From Salinimicrobium sp035607535 (GTDB lineage: Bacteria; Bacteroidota; Bacteroidia; Flavobacteriales; Flavobacteriaceae): DNA of 64,000 nt. Of the stretch, positions 35,265 to 43,332 are shown piece after piece (position 1 is the stretch's first letter; each line of letters begins with the position of its first letter). The stretch covers positions 248,001-312,000 of the forward strand of contig NZ_JAYDZX010000001.1 of the NCBI RefSeq assembly GCF_035607535.1, given 5' to 3'. The notes under the pieces were generated by a model. That model made no database searches. It worked only from the letters and a program-made list of their open reading frames with translations, and had not been told where the DNA came from. Both the position numbers and the translations under genes were made by a program.

Positions 35265-36382
35265 TAAATAATTGGTTCTCCATGAGTTTGTTTAATGATC
35301 TTTGGAAGTAGAAAAGGTACACTGGAAATCAAGGTTTGTGAAATTTCCGCAAGATTTTCCCTAAGCAGGATCTTTTGAAGCCAGGCAGCAGTACTAAACC
35401 TTTTGCTGAATAGCTGCTCCCATTTTTCCCTGTATGCCGCTTCCATTTCTTCACGGGGGTTTTTTAATCTTAGATGGTGCAGGATCTCTTCGGAAGCTGT
35501 TTTGGCGCTGTGAATGGCTATGGCCATCCCGTTACCGCAAAGCGGGTGAATGAGCCCCGCGGCATCTCCCAGCATAAGGACGTGATCTTCAACAGCTTCT
35601 TTTTTACTGAAAGAGATCTGTGCAATAGTAAGCGGCTGCTCAAGAACAGGAGAAGCCTTGGCTAAGACATCATCCAAAAACGGGTTTTTCCGAAGCACTT
35701 TTTGATTGAATTTTTCCGGGTCCCTGAACTCTTTAAAGCTGTTATATGTGGCCAGATAGCAAATATTTACATTACCTGTTTCTGTTCTGGAAATTCCGCA
35801 GTAGCCTCCTTTAAAATTGTGAAGTGCCACCAGGTCATCGGGAAAATCCTTCAGCCGGTAGTGGTTCTTAACTGCTACCCAGGGAGCGGGTTCTTTAAAG
35901 AATTTCCTGTCGAGATTTTTGTCCAAAAGAGATCTTTTTCCGAAGCTACCAAGAACAATGTCGGCCGCATATTTAGCTTCCGATGTAGTCACATTAAAAT
36001 TGTTATTCAAAAATTGAATTTTCAGAGCCTTTTCCTGCCGCACCTCTACTCCGTTGGTCTTTGCAACCTCAAAGAAGAGATTATCAAGAGCGTACCTGCT
36101 CACCCCATAAGCTCCCAAAGGCAATTTTACTTCTATGCTCTTTCCTGAAGGGGTGCTATAAAGTAATCTATCAATATTTTTCGGCTGCAGTTCATCAAGC
36201 GGAATCCCCAGTTCTTCCAGGTAAGGCGCCACCTCGCGGGAGAGATATTCCCCGCAGACCTTATGGTGCGGAAAAGCATCCTTCTCAAAAAGAGTGACTT
36301 TTTGCCCTTTTTGGGACAGGTGTATTGCAGCTGTTAAACCGGCAAGGCCACCGCCAACAATGATGATGTTCTTTTGCTCCAT
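35264..36382 (-). CDS. FAD-dependent oxidoreductase, geranylgeranyl-reductase-like
   Basis: I use the ATG at 36382 (MEQKNIIIVGGG); an upstream frame would run through a terminator hairpin. The 372 residues hold the FAD loop GGGLAG (10-15), 'HHKVCGEYLSR' near residue 45, and the second FAD motif 'VLMLGDAAGLIHPLCGNGMAIAI'. It belongs to the GGR/PHBH flavoprotein superfamily, which includes hydroxylases and C=C reductases. In this operon a ring hydroxylation (as SrsC performs in phenolic lipids) is the attractive reading; double-bond reduction is the alternative. It is the first gene of the operon, and there is no clear promoter in the 61 bases before it. Confidence 0.85.
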   Translation of the reverse strand: MEQKNIIIVGGGLAGLTAAIHLSQKGQKVTLFEKDAFPHHKVCGEYLSREVAPYLEELGIPLDELQPKNIDRLLYSTPSGKSIEVKLPLGAYGVSRYALDNLFFEVAKTNGVEVRQEKALKIQFLNNNFNVTTSEAKYAADIVLGSFGKRSLLDKNLDRKFFKEPAPWVAVKNHYRLKDFPDDLVALHNFKGGYCGISRTETGNVNICYLATYNSFKEFRDPEKFNQKVLRKNPFLDDVLAKASPVLEQPLTIAQISFSKKEAVEDHVLMLGDAAGLIHPLCGNGMAIAIHSAKTASEEILHHLRLKNPREEMEAAYREKWEQLFSKRFSTAAWLQKILLRENLAEISQTLISSVPFLLPKIIKQTHGEPII

Positions 36383-36404
36383 CTGGATTTCTTCGGAATA
36401 AAAA

Positions 36405-36424
36405 AACCCGGCATAAACCGGGTT
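36405..36424 (-). terminator. terminator between OmpA gene and PKS operon
   Basis: AACCCGG/CCGGGTT forms a 7-bp stem with a 6-base loop. On the minus strand a run of seven T follows. It lies before the ATG of the first operon gene. Confidence 0.75.
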
Positions 36425-36443
36425 CTTTAGCGTGGACCGGGAT

Positions 36444-37136
36444 CTAGTTGCCGGCCTGTTGTTCTGCTTCTCTCTTAAGTTCTTCGTTAGCCACAATAGC
36501 TAATTCCACCCTTCTGTTCTTGGATCTTCCTTCAACAGTAGAGTTGTCATACTTTGGCTGAGATTCCCCGTACCATTTGGTAGTTATCCTTCCCGAGGAG
36601 ATTCCCTGGCTGGTAAGGAAATTGGTCACGGCTTGCGCCCTGTTCTTTGAAAGGGTAAGGTTATAAGCATCGCTCCCTGTACTATCTGTATGTCCTTCCA
36701 CCAGAATATTCGTATTTGGATATTCCTTGAATATGTTTGCAAGAGACATTAAAGCTTCACGGGATTGCCCTTCAATGGCATATTTGTCTGTAGCGAAATA
36801 TACCCCACTGGTTTCATCGAAGGTTACGTTGATACCTTCTCCTACTCTTTCAACTTCTGCACCGGGGATCTCTTCTTCGATCCTTTGGGCCTGTTTATCC
36901 ATGCGGTCTCCAATGTAAGCTCCGGCAGCACCACCTACGACACCACCAATAATGGCACCGAGAGCAGTATTTCCTTCACCTACGTTGTTACCTACAACTC
37001 CACCAATAACGGCACCACCGGTGGCACCAATTACGGTTCCTTTTTGTTTATTACTTGCATTCCTGGTCGCGTCACAACCAATTAGCATGACTGCGGCAAA
37101 TAAAATGGCAAAAAATCTGTTTTGTCTTATTTTCAT
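36444..37136 (-). CDS. OmpA-family lipoprotein with glycine zipper (YiaD-like)
   Basis: The 230 residues start with a lipoprotein signal (MKIRQNRFFAILFAAVMLIGC, Cys at 21). A glycine-zipper membrane segment follows at about 34-76, with repeated GGxxGG ('GATGGAVIGGVVGNNVG'). The OmpA domain covers 105-225: 'NILVEGHTDSTGSDAYNLTLS', 'RITTKWYGESQP' and 'SKNRRVELAI'. It should tether the outer membrane to the peptidoglycan. The gene follows the lipocalin-like gene by 9 bases, so the two form an operon. Confidence 0.92.
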   Translation of the reverse strand: MKIRQNRFFAILFAAVMLIGCDATRNASNKQKGTVIGATGGAVIGGVVGNNVGEGNTALGAIIGGVVGGAAGAYIGDRMDKQAQRIEEEIPGAEVERVGEGINVTFDETSGVYFATDKYAIEGQSREALMSLANIFKEYPNTNILVEGHTDSTGSDAYNLTLSKNRAQAVTNFLTSQGISSGRITTKWYGESQPKYDNSTVEGRSKNRRVELAIVANEELKREAEQQAGN

Positions 37137-37146
37137 AGTAGTTCAA

Positions 37147-37617
37147 TTATTTATTAAAATTCATTCTGATCGTAAAAGGTTTTCCTTCAAAATTGACGAT
37201 TTGTTCCCAGGTCATTTGACTTCCGGAGAGCTGAGTAAGATTGATCCTGTAACCTTTATTCCCCATTTCAGATTTATGATCGGAGTTGGTGGGTTTGAAC
37301 ATGAGATCATAGCTACTCATCCCGGCCTCTTCAATTGACCAGATAAAGAACCTGGTATCGGAACCACAGTTCATTCCCGAAGGAATATACGAACCGGTAT
37401 TATTGTTCGAAATAAAATTCCAGGTACTGCCTTCGAGACAACTCGCCGGCACATTGTCCAGTAGGGAAACCTGTACATTTTGATTATTTCCCGGATAGGT
37501 GATACTGGTCAATTGCCAGTCACCTCTCATGGTTTCTCTCGCTTCATTTACCACACGGCTGGAACCGCAGGACAAGAGAAAGACCATACTTAAAATTAAT
37601 ACTGCAATCTTTTTCAT
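37147..37617 (-). CDS. lipocalin-like lipoprotein
   Basis: The 156 residues start with a lipoprotein signal (MKKIAVLILSMVFLLSC, Cys at 17). The first strand 'MRGDWQLTSITY' is a typical lipocalin-like 'G.W.l.si', followed by 'STWNFISNNNTGSYIPSG' and 'SQMTWEQIV'. Such small beta-barrel lipoproteins are common in Bacteroidota and bind small hydrophobic molecules or have no known ligand. It is first in an operon with the YiaD-like OmpA gene. Confidence 0.78.
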   Translation of the reverse strand: MKKIAVLILSMVFLLSCGSSRVVNEARETMRGDWQLTSITYPGNNQNVQVSLLDNVPASCLEGSTWNFISNNNTGSYIPSGMNCGSDTRFFIWSIEEAGMSSYDLMFKPTNSDHKSEMGNKGYRINLTQLSGSQMTWEQIVNFEGKPFTIRMNFNK

Positions 37618-37641
37618 TTTTCTTTTTTTGGATTAATAAAA

Positions 37642-37685
37642 AATCCAATGTCACGGTCGCAAAACCATAATTATGACATTGGATT
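37642..37685 (-). terminator. inverted repeat downstream of the DUF1328 gene
   Basis: AATCCAATGTCA and TGACATTGGATT form a perfect 12-bp stem with a 20-base loop. On the minus strand a TTTTTTA run follows. It most likely ends the DUF1328 transcript, although the loop is long for an intrinsic terminator. Confidence 0.6.
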
Positions 37686-37699
37686 AATTCTTTCTACAA

Positions 37700-37861
37700 T
37701 TACCTTCTAAAAAGTCTACTTATCAAAGCTATAACCAGTAGAACTAGGAAGATGTAAAAGATGATCTGCGCAATATCGGCAGCACCTTCTGCAATTCCCC
37801 CAAAGCCAAATATGGCAGCAATAATTGCAATGATTAAAAAGATAACGATTAATCGTATCAT
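37700..37861 (-). CDS. DUF1328 small membrane protein
   Basis: This 53-residue protein (MIRLIVIFLIIAIIAAIFGF ...) has two hydrophobic helices separated by 'GGIAEGAADIAQ' and a basic tail LISRLFRR. This matches the DUF1328/YtjA family of small inner-membrane proteins, often stress-induced in enterobacteria; their role is unknown. The start is an ATG; the stop is TAA, and a stem with a T-run follows. The 128 bases upstream show no clear -7 box. The gene is easily missed because of its length. Confidence 0.85.
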   Translation of the reverse strand: MIRLIVIFLIIAIIAAIFGFGGIAEGAADIAQIIFYIFLVLLVIALISRLFRR

Positions 37862-37990
37862 AATTTAAGGTTTTAGTGATTAGTTACTCTAAATTACGTT
37901 TCGACCTCCCGTCAGACAAAAGATTATTACTTATTTAACAATTTTTTTGTAAAGAAATCCTAACAAGCTGCAGATCCCGCCAATTCTTTC

Positions 37991-40000
37991 TTAATACTTC
38001 AATAATTCCTGAATTTTAGCTTCAAATCTCTTTTTTGGAAGATAGCCTTCTTCCAGGTTTTTTGAGAACGGAACAGGAGTTTCCAAACTCCCTACCCTCA
38101 TCACGGGAGCATCGAGATATTCAAAACCTTTTTCTGCAAGAATAGCGGCAATATCTGAGCCTACCGCTCCAAAAAGGCTGTCTTCCTGAAGAATAATTAC
38201 CTTTCCTGTCTTTTTCACCGAAGCAAGAATAGCATCCAGGTCCAAAGGTTGAAGGCTTCGTAGATCCAGAAGATCGGCACTTATTTTGGGATGTTGGTCC
38301 AGGATTTCAATAGCCCAGTGTACCGCTGCTCCAAAGCTTATTACCGTTACATCTTCCCCTTCCCTAAGCAAAGCTGCTTTTCCAAAAGGCAGGGTGTAAT
38401 AATCTACGGGAACTTCCTGCCGAATACTTCTGTACAAGGCTTTATGTTCAAAGAAAAGCACCGGATTAGGGTCGTTGAAAGCAGTGTTCAGCAAACCTTT
38501 GGCATCATAAGGGAAAGCAGGGTAAACAACTTTTAAGCCGGGTGTCTTGGTAAACCAGGCTTCGTTGGTTTGACTGTGAAAAGGACCTGCTCCTACCCCC
38601 GCACCGCAAGGCATTCTTATGACCACATCGGCATTTTGGTCCCAGCGGTAATGTACTTTGGCCAGGTAATTCACTATAGGGTTAAAGCCTGAACTCACAA
38701 AATCGGCAAATTGCATTTCCACCATCGCCTTCATTCCTTTAATGGAAAGTCCCATTGCAGTTTCAACAATACCCGATTCACAAATAGGGGTGTTTCTCAC
38801 TCTCTCCTTACCAAAATCTTCAATAAAACCTTCGGTGATTTTAAAGACTCCGCCATACTCGGCAATGTCCTGCCCCATAAGAATTAAATTCTCATGTCGC
38901 TGCATTGACTGCCTTAGCCCTTGAGAAACCGCGTCAATGAAACGCAGCTCTTTAGTTTCTTCTGAAGGACTAACTTCCTGATATACAAAATCTTCATACA
39001 CATCATCTAACTCCTTAGTTTCATCAAATTCAATAACTGGTTCAGAATTTGCAATTCTGAGAGCTTCGTCTATTTCCTTCCTGATCTCCTCTCTATACTG
39101 AGTATCAAGTGCTTCATTGAGAATTTTTTCTGAAAGGAGGAATTCCCGGTAATTTTCTACCGGATCTTTCTTTGCCCATTCATTCATCAATTCATCTGGC
39201 ACATATTTGGTCCCGCTAGCCTCTTCGTGACCTCTCATCCTGAAAGTCTTGAACTCAACCAGAACAGGGCGTGGTTTTTCCCGCATACTCGTGGCAAGCC
39301 TGGAAATTTTAGAATAGACTTCTAATATGTTGTTACCATCTATGATATGGCTTTCCATTCCGTATCCTACAGCACGATGCGCAATATGCTCACAATTATA
39401 CTGCTCCTTTGTTGGGGTGGAAAGTCCGTACCCATTGTTTTCTATACAGAAGAGGACCGGTAATTGCCAAACTGAAGCTATATTCAGGGCTTCATGGAAA
39501 TCTCCTTCACTGGTTCCCCCTTCGCCCGTAAAAACAGCGGTGATCTTTTGCTCTTTTTGTAGCCTGTGTGCAAGCGCGATCCCGTCGGCTACACCCAATT
39601 GTGGACCAAGATGAGAGATCATCCCCACAATCTTATATTCCTGTGTTCCAAAATGAAAACTGCGATCCCGGCCTTGAGTAAAGCCGGAAGCTTTGCCCTG
39701 CCACTGAGAAAAAAGCCTGTAAAGAGGGATCTCTCTTGAGGTAAAAACTCCGAGGTTGCGGTGCATGGGAAGGATATATTCATCCTTTTCAAGAGAATGT
39801 GTAACACCAATAGAGATGGCTTCCTGTCCTATCCCGCTAAACCACTTAGATATTTTTCCCTGTCTTAGGAGCACCAGCATTTTTTCCTCAATAAGCCTTG
39901 GCTTTAGAAGAGCCCTGTAAAGATCGAGCAGCTTGTTGTCTTCAAGGTTTGATCTATCGTACCTTATATTCAACTGAAACGGAGTTTCCTTAATTTCCAT
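37991..40000 (-). CDS. fused E1 alpha/beta of a 2-oxoacid dehydrogenase
   Basis: In one chain of 669 residues the E1 alpha module (about 1-340) is followed by the E1 beta module (about 345-669). The thiamine diphosphate motif runs from 'GEGGTSEGDFHEALN' to 'FCIENNGYGLST', and the beta half shows 'ILMGQDIAEYGGVFKI' and 'IRMPCGAGVGAGPFHSQ'. It decarboxylates a branched-chain or related 2-oxoacid and passes the acyl group to an E2. Acyl-CoA from this step could supply branched starter units for fatty acids. I use ATG 40000, because the upstream TTG at 40021 lies inside a -7 box. E2 and E3 are not in this window. Confidence 0.9.
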   Translation of the reverse strand: MEIKETPFQLNIRYDRSNLEDNKLLDLYRALLKPRLIEEKMLVLLRQGKISKWFSGIGQEAISIGVTHSLEKDEYILPMHRNLGVFTSREIPLYRLFSQWQGKASGFTQGRDRSFHFGTQEYKIVGMISHLGPQLGVADGIALAHRLQKEQKITAVFTGEGGTSEGDFHEALNIASVWQLPVLFCIENNGYGLSTPTKEQYNCEHIAHRAVGYGMESHIIDGNNILEVYSKISRLATSMREKPRPVLVEFKTFRMRGHEEASGTKYVPDELMNEWAKKDPVENYREFLLSEKILNEALDTQYREEIRKEIDEALRIANSEPVIEFDETKELDDVYEDFVYQEVSPSEETKELRFIDAVSQGLRQSMQRHENLILMGQDIAEYGGVFKITEGFIEDFGKERVRNTPICESGIVETAMGLSIKGMKAMVEMQFADFVSSGFNPIVNYLAKVHYRWDQNADVVIRMPCGAGVGAGPFHSQTNEAWFTKTPGLKVVYPAFPYDAKGLLNTAFNDPNPVLFFEHKALYRSIRQEVPVDYYTLPFGKAALLREGEDVTVISFGAAVHWAIEILDQHPKISADLLDLRSLQPLDLDAILASVKKTGKVIILQEDSLFGAVGSDIAAILAEKGFEYLDAPVMRVGSLETPVPFSKNLEEGYLPKKRFEAKIQELLKY

Positions 40001-40018
40001 ACTAAAAGATTGCTTTAC

Positions 40019-40026
40019 CAAATGTA
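40019..40026 (-). promoter_or_regulatory. -7 promoter box of the E1 fusion gene
   Basis: On the minus strand TACATTTG is an exact TAnnTTTG match 18 bases before the ATG at 40000. The alternative TTG start codon overlaps it, which supports the ATG. Confidence 0.5.
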
Positions 40027-40090
40027 CTCAAATTTGGTTTCCTTGTTATTAAGAATAAACTAAAGCCCGCTTCACTCTTGGGATTTTATT

Positions 40091-40098
40091 TAACTTTG
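40091..40098 (+). promoter_or_regulatory. -7 promoter box of the oxygenase operon
   Basis: TAACTTTG is an exact match to the -7 consensus, 23 bases before the ATG at 40122. No TTG box at the standard distance is visible. Confidence 0.45.
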
Positions 40099-40121
40099 TG
40101 AAGTAAACTAAACAAGATCTT

Positions 40122-41075
40122 ATGGAAATGAACAACATTCCCAGTGTTGACCTAGCAGACTTCCTGTCTGATGACCCGAAGCGAAAGCAAAAATTTGTTG
40201 ATGAGATAGGTAAAGCCTATGAAGAAATAGGTTTTGTAGCTCTTAAAAATCATTTTTTGAGTGATAATCTGGTTGATGAGCTTTATAAAGAAGTGAAGAA
40301 CTTCTTCGCTCTTCCTTTGGAGACCAAACAGAAATATGAAATTGAAGGTCTTGCGGGCCAGCGGGGGTATATTTCCTTCGGAAAAGAACATGCTAAGGGA
40401 AAAAAAGAAGGAGATCTTAAAGAGTTCTGGCATTTTGGCCAGGAACCTTCCGACGATGCCAATCTTACCGAAGAATATCCTGAAAATGTACAGGTCAAGG
40501 AACTTCCGGATTTCAACCATACCGGGATGGAAGCATACCGCATGTTGGAGAAGACCGGGATCTACGTACTTCGTGCTCTTGCACTTTATATTGGTTTGGA
40601 TGAATTCTATTTTGACCATTGGGCAAGTAACGGAAACAGTATCCTTCGACCTATTCACTACCCTCCTATTACAGAAGAACCAAAAGGAGCCGTTCGTGCA
40701 GGGGCACATGGGGATATTAATTTGATCACTCTTTTGATGGGAGCTTCTACAGGAGGTTTACAGGTGCTTAGAAAGGACGGAGAATGGATAGATGCCATTC
40801 CAGAGGAAGATGAACTGGTGATCAACGTGGGAGATATGCTGGAAAGACATACCAATAACAAATTGCGAAGTACCATTCACCGTGTGATCAATCCTCCTAA
40901 GGAACAATGGAGCACCCCGAGATATTCTATACCTTTCTTTATGCATCCTCGAAGTGAAATGCCCCTTAACTGCCTGGAAGAGTGCATTGATGATGAGCAT
41001 CCTAAAGCCTATCCCGATATCACTGCAGGAGAGTTCCTTCACCAGCGACTGGTAGAGATCGGTCTCAAAAAATAG
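40122..41075 (+). CDS. isopenicillin N synthase-like 2-oxoglutarate/Fe(II) oxygenase
   Basis: This 317-residue DIOX_N plus 2OG-FeII_Oxy protein has the iron facial triad His 196, Asp 198 (GAHGDINLITLL) and His 253 (STIHRVIN). The 2-oxoglutarate arginine is Arg 267 in RYSIPFF (RxS). The N-terminal domain has 'KNHFLSDNLVDELYKEVKNFF' and 'QRGYISFG'. It can hydroxylate or desaturate an unknown small molecule in the cytoplasm. A run of four more genes follows on the same strand, so the oxygenase is part of a broad transcription unit. Despite the family name, no beta-lactam genes are near. Confidence 0.88.
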   Translation: MEMNNIPSVDLADFLSDDPKRKQKFVDEIGKAYEEIGFVALKNHFLSDNLVDELYKEVKNFFALPLETKQKYEIEGLAGQRGYISFGKEHAKGKKEGDLKEFWHFGQEPSDDANLTEEYPENVQVKELPDFNHTGMEAYRMLEKTGIYVLRALALYIGLDEFYFDHWASNGNSILRPIHYPPITEEPKGAVRAGAHGDINLITLLMGASTGGLQVLRKDGEWIDAIPEEDELVINVGDMLERHTNNKLRSTIHRVINPPKEQWSTPRYSIPFFMHPRSEMPLNCLEECIDDEHPKAYPDITAGEFLHQRLVEIGLKK

Positions 41076-41080
41076 ATCCT

Positions 41081-41437
41081 ATGGCTAAGAAAAAGATGGG
41101 ACTTGAAGATCTTGGAGGTTTCTTTTTTTCAACCGATAAAGATTTTGACCCGGAACATTCTAAAGATGAAGAGCAGGACGAAGTGCTTGCTCCTAAAGAT
41201 CAACTTCTTGAAGCCCACTATAGTTCAAAAGGACGTGCAGGAAAGAAGGTGACGGTTGTAAAAGGCTTTGTTGGCCCCGAAGAAGATCTCAACGCACTGG
41301 GAAGAGATCTTAAAAAGAAGTGCGGCGTTGGAGGCTCCGTAAAGGATGGAGAAATTATTATTCAGGGAGATGTGCGGGATAAAGTAATGTCTTATCTTCG
41401 GGAACTTGGCTACAAAGTAAAGCGCATAGGAGGCTAA
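41081..41437 (+). CDS. SUI1/eIF1-family translation factor
   Basis: This 118-residue protein has an SUI1 domain about 48-115: 'GRAGKKVTVVKGFVG', 'LNALGRDLKKKCGVGGSVKDGEIIIQGD' and 'LRELGYKVKRIGG'. It is the bacterial YciH-like relative of eIF1, thought to influence start-codon fidelity on the 30S subunit. It starts 5 bases after the oxygenase stop. The N-terminus (1-45) is charged and not conserved in the family. Confidence 0.92.
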   Translation: MAKKKMGLEDLGGFFFSTDKDFDPEHSKDEEQDEVLAPKDQLLEAHYSSKGRAGKKVTVVKGFVGPEEDLNALGRDLKKKCGVGGSVKDGEIIIQGDVRDKVMSYLRELGYKVKRIGG

Positions 41438-41452
41438 GCTAAATTCATCTTT

Positions 41453-42388
41453 ATGGAAGGAAAGAAGATCTTGCATATCACAAATGGGGATGATCTGTCA
41501 TCACAGATCCCCGAACTTGATATTCCGGGTGATGTGATCACCTGGAGGGAGATGTTGTGTGAAGGCCCCGCCTCAATGGATGTAGGAGATGAGAATTTTG
41601 TTCTTCTTAGAAAGATCTTTCTGCTGGAAAAATACAAGGTTTCTGAAGAAGATTATCAGAAGGAATTTCTTCAGGAGCTGGTTAAGCTCGCAGCTATAAA
41701 CAAATATGATGAAATTGTTCTGTGGTTCGAGTTTGACCTCTTTTCCCATATGAATATGCTTGCCCTGATCAGTTTTCTTCTTCAGAATAAAAAAACAGGA
41801 CCTTTTTCCCTGGTCTGCAGTCGTAAACTTAAGGGAGAGGAAGAAATGACGCCACTTTCACAACTTTCCCCAAAGAACCAAATAGAGCATTACAAGCAGC
41901 GTATCCCTCTCACAGATGAGGATATTCAAACTGCGCAGCTCATTTGGGAACTTTATTGTAGCAACAAACCTAAGCGTCTTGCTTCAGAAATAAAAAAGAC
42001 CACCAATTTCGAATATCTCTCTAGTTGTATAAGAGCCCATATTGAGCGCTTTCCAAGTGTAAAAACAGGCTTAAATACTCTTGAAGTCAATGTGCTTAGG
42101 CTAATTGACGAACATGAGATCAAATCCATGAACCATTTATTGGGATATGCTTTGCAGTACCAGGGATATTATGGCTACGTAGATATTCAAATGCAACGGG
42201 TACTGGAAAAGCTCAGCCCATTTTATGAAGCTTCAGAAGATGGAATAAAACTGAATGATGACGGACTCAAGGCTTTGAGCGGCACCAAAAACTATTACCA
42301 GAATTTAAAGGATGACGAATTTTATGGTGGGGTCAGAAAATATGACTTCTTATATGACCCCGAAAACCATGACCTACTAAAATTATAA
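41453..42388 (+). CDS. DUF1835 domain protein
   Basis: The 311 residues carry an N-terminal DUF1835 domain (about 5-125), with 'ILHITNGDDLSSQIPEL' and 'GDVITWREMLCEGPAS' plus 'IVLWFEFDLFSHMNML'. The C-terminal half is all helical ('TLEVNVLRLIDEHEI'). The family is conserved but uncharacterised; members lie near nucleotide or stress genes. It is 15 bases after the SUI1 gene and 1 base before the phosphorylase gene, so it is co-transcribed. No signal peptide. Confidence 0.85.
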   Translation: MEGKKILHITNGDDLSSQIPELDIPGDVITWREMLCEGPASMDVGDENFVLLRKIFLLEKYKVSEEDYQKEFLQELVKLAAINKYDEIVLWFEFDLFSHMNMLALISFLLQNKKTGPFSLVCSRKLKGEEEMTPLSQLSPKNQIEHYKQRIPLTDEDIQTAQLIWELYCSNKPKRLASEIKKTTNFEYLSSCIRAHIERFPSVKTGLNTLEVNVLRLIDEHEIKSMNHLLGYALQYQGYYGYVDIQMQRVLEKLSPFYEASEDGIKLNDDGLKALSGTKNYYQNLKDDEFYGGVRKYDFLYDPENHDLLKL

Positions 42389-42389
42389 A

Positions 42390-43265
42390 ATGAATCACTT
42401 AGCAGCTTCAGAACTTATTCTGAACCCTGACGGCAGTATTTACCACCTCAATTTACGACCAGAACATATCGCCGATACCATTTTACTTGTCGGCGACCAA
42501 AACCGTGTAGAAAAGATCACCCAATATTTTGACGAGGTGGAGGTGATCATCAAAAAACGCGAATTTCATACCCAAACAGGAACCTACAAAGGCAAAAGAA
42601 TTTCGGTGATTTCTACGGGAATAGGTACCGACAATATTGATATTGTGCTCAATGAACTTGATGCACTTGTCAATATCGATTTCCAAACCCGCCGGATTAA
42701 AGAAGAAAAGACCAGCCTAAACATTATCAGGATAGGAACTTCTGGTTCGATTCAGAAAGAAATTCCTGTAGACTCGATTGTTGTAAGTGAACTGGCTGTG
42801 GGATTCGATAGTCTGTTGCATTTTTATCAAAGCGACGATGTTCAGCTGCAGGATTTCAATGAAGCCCTGGAAAATCACTTACAGACCTACGTGAGGAACA
42901 GTAAACCTTACGTGGTTCCTGCCGATCCTTCTTTAGTGCAGAAATTCCTGACACCCGATGTTTATCCCGGATTTACAGGGTCTAACGTGGGATTTTATGC
43001 GCCACAGGGTCGTGTTCTCCGCTTACCTCTGCGCGATGATAATATGAAGGATAAGTTGGCAAATTTCAGTTTTAAGAGAAAGAAGATCACTAACCTGGAG
43101 ATGGAAACTTCAGCTATTTTCGGCCTTTCTAAAATGCTGGGCCATAAAGCACTTTCCTTAAATGCCATTATTGCGAACAGAGCAACTGGAAACTTCACAA
43201 AAGATGGAGCTTTGGCCATCGACAATACTATTAGATTCACCCTTGAAAGACTTACTTCGGCCTAG
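42390..43265 (+). CDS. nucleoside phosphorylase (uridine phosphorylase-like)
   Basis: This 291-residue NP-I family enzyme has 'ILLVGDQNRVEKI' (first strand and phosphate loop), 'VISTGIGTDNIDIVLNEL', and the nucleoside-binding 'NLEMETSAIFGLSKML' (Met-Glu of the sugar site). It should cleave a purine or pyrimidine nucleoside with phosphate to base plus ribose 1-phosphate. The insertion 'FDSLLHFYQSDD' and the ordering are as in Bacteroidota UP-like enzymes. The substrate cannot be fixed here. Last of a four-gene unit starting at the oxygenase. Confidence 0.88.
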   Translation: MNHLAASELILNPDGSIYHLNLRPEHIADTILLVGDQNRVEKITQYFDEVEVIIKKREFHTQTGTYKGKRISVISTGIGTDNIDIVLNELDALVNIDFQTRRIKEEKTSLNIIRIGTSGSIQKEIPVDSIVVSELAVGFDSLLHFYQSDDVQLQDFNEALENHLQTYVRNSKPYVVPADPSLVQKFLTPDVYPGFTGSNVGFYAPQGRVLRLPLRDDNMKDKLANFSFKRKKITNLEMETSAIFGLSKMLGHKALSLNAIIANRATGNFTKDGALAIDNTIRFTLERLTSA

Positions 43266-43309
43266 ATTTCATTTAACACAATATTAAAAGCACACGTAGC
43301 TCATATTCG

Positions 43310-43317
43310 TATTTTTG
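43310..43317 (+). promoter_or_regulatory. -7 promoter box of ppk1
   Basis: TATTTTTG is an exact TAnnTTTG match 15 bases before the ATG at 43333. A possible TTG start at 43315 overlaps the box and is therefore unlikely. Confidence 0.5.
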
Positions 43318-43332
43318 GGTAAACCCCTCTTT

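Noticed and set aside
30042..36382. Flexirubin/dialkylresorcinol (dar) gene cluster
   Set aside because: No tyrosine ammonia-lyase, acyltransferase or DarA/DarB pair; the presence of a type III PKS points elsewhere.
40001..40021. TTG start extending the E1 fusion by 7 residues
   Set aside because: The TTG falls inside an exact -7 promoter box; ATG 40000 fits better.
40152..40709. 185-residue minus-strand frame inside the oxygenase gene
   Set aside because: The plus-strand gene has an intact iron triad; this is a shadow frame.
40122..41075. Beta-lactam biosynthesis gene
   Set aside because: The fold is shared by many oxygenases and no tripeptide synthetase is near.
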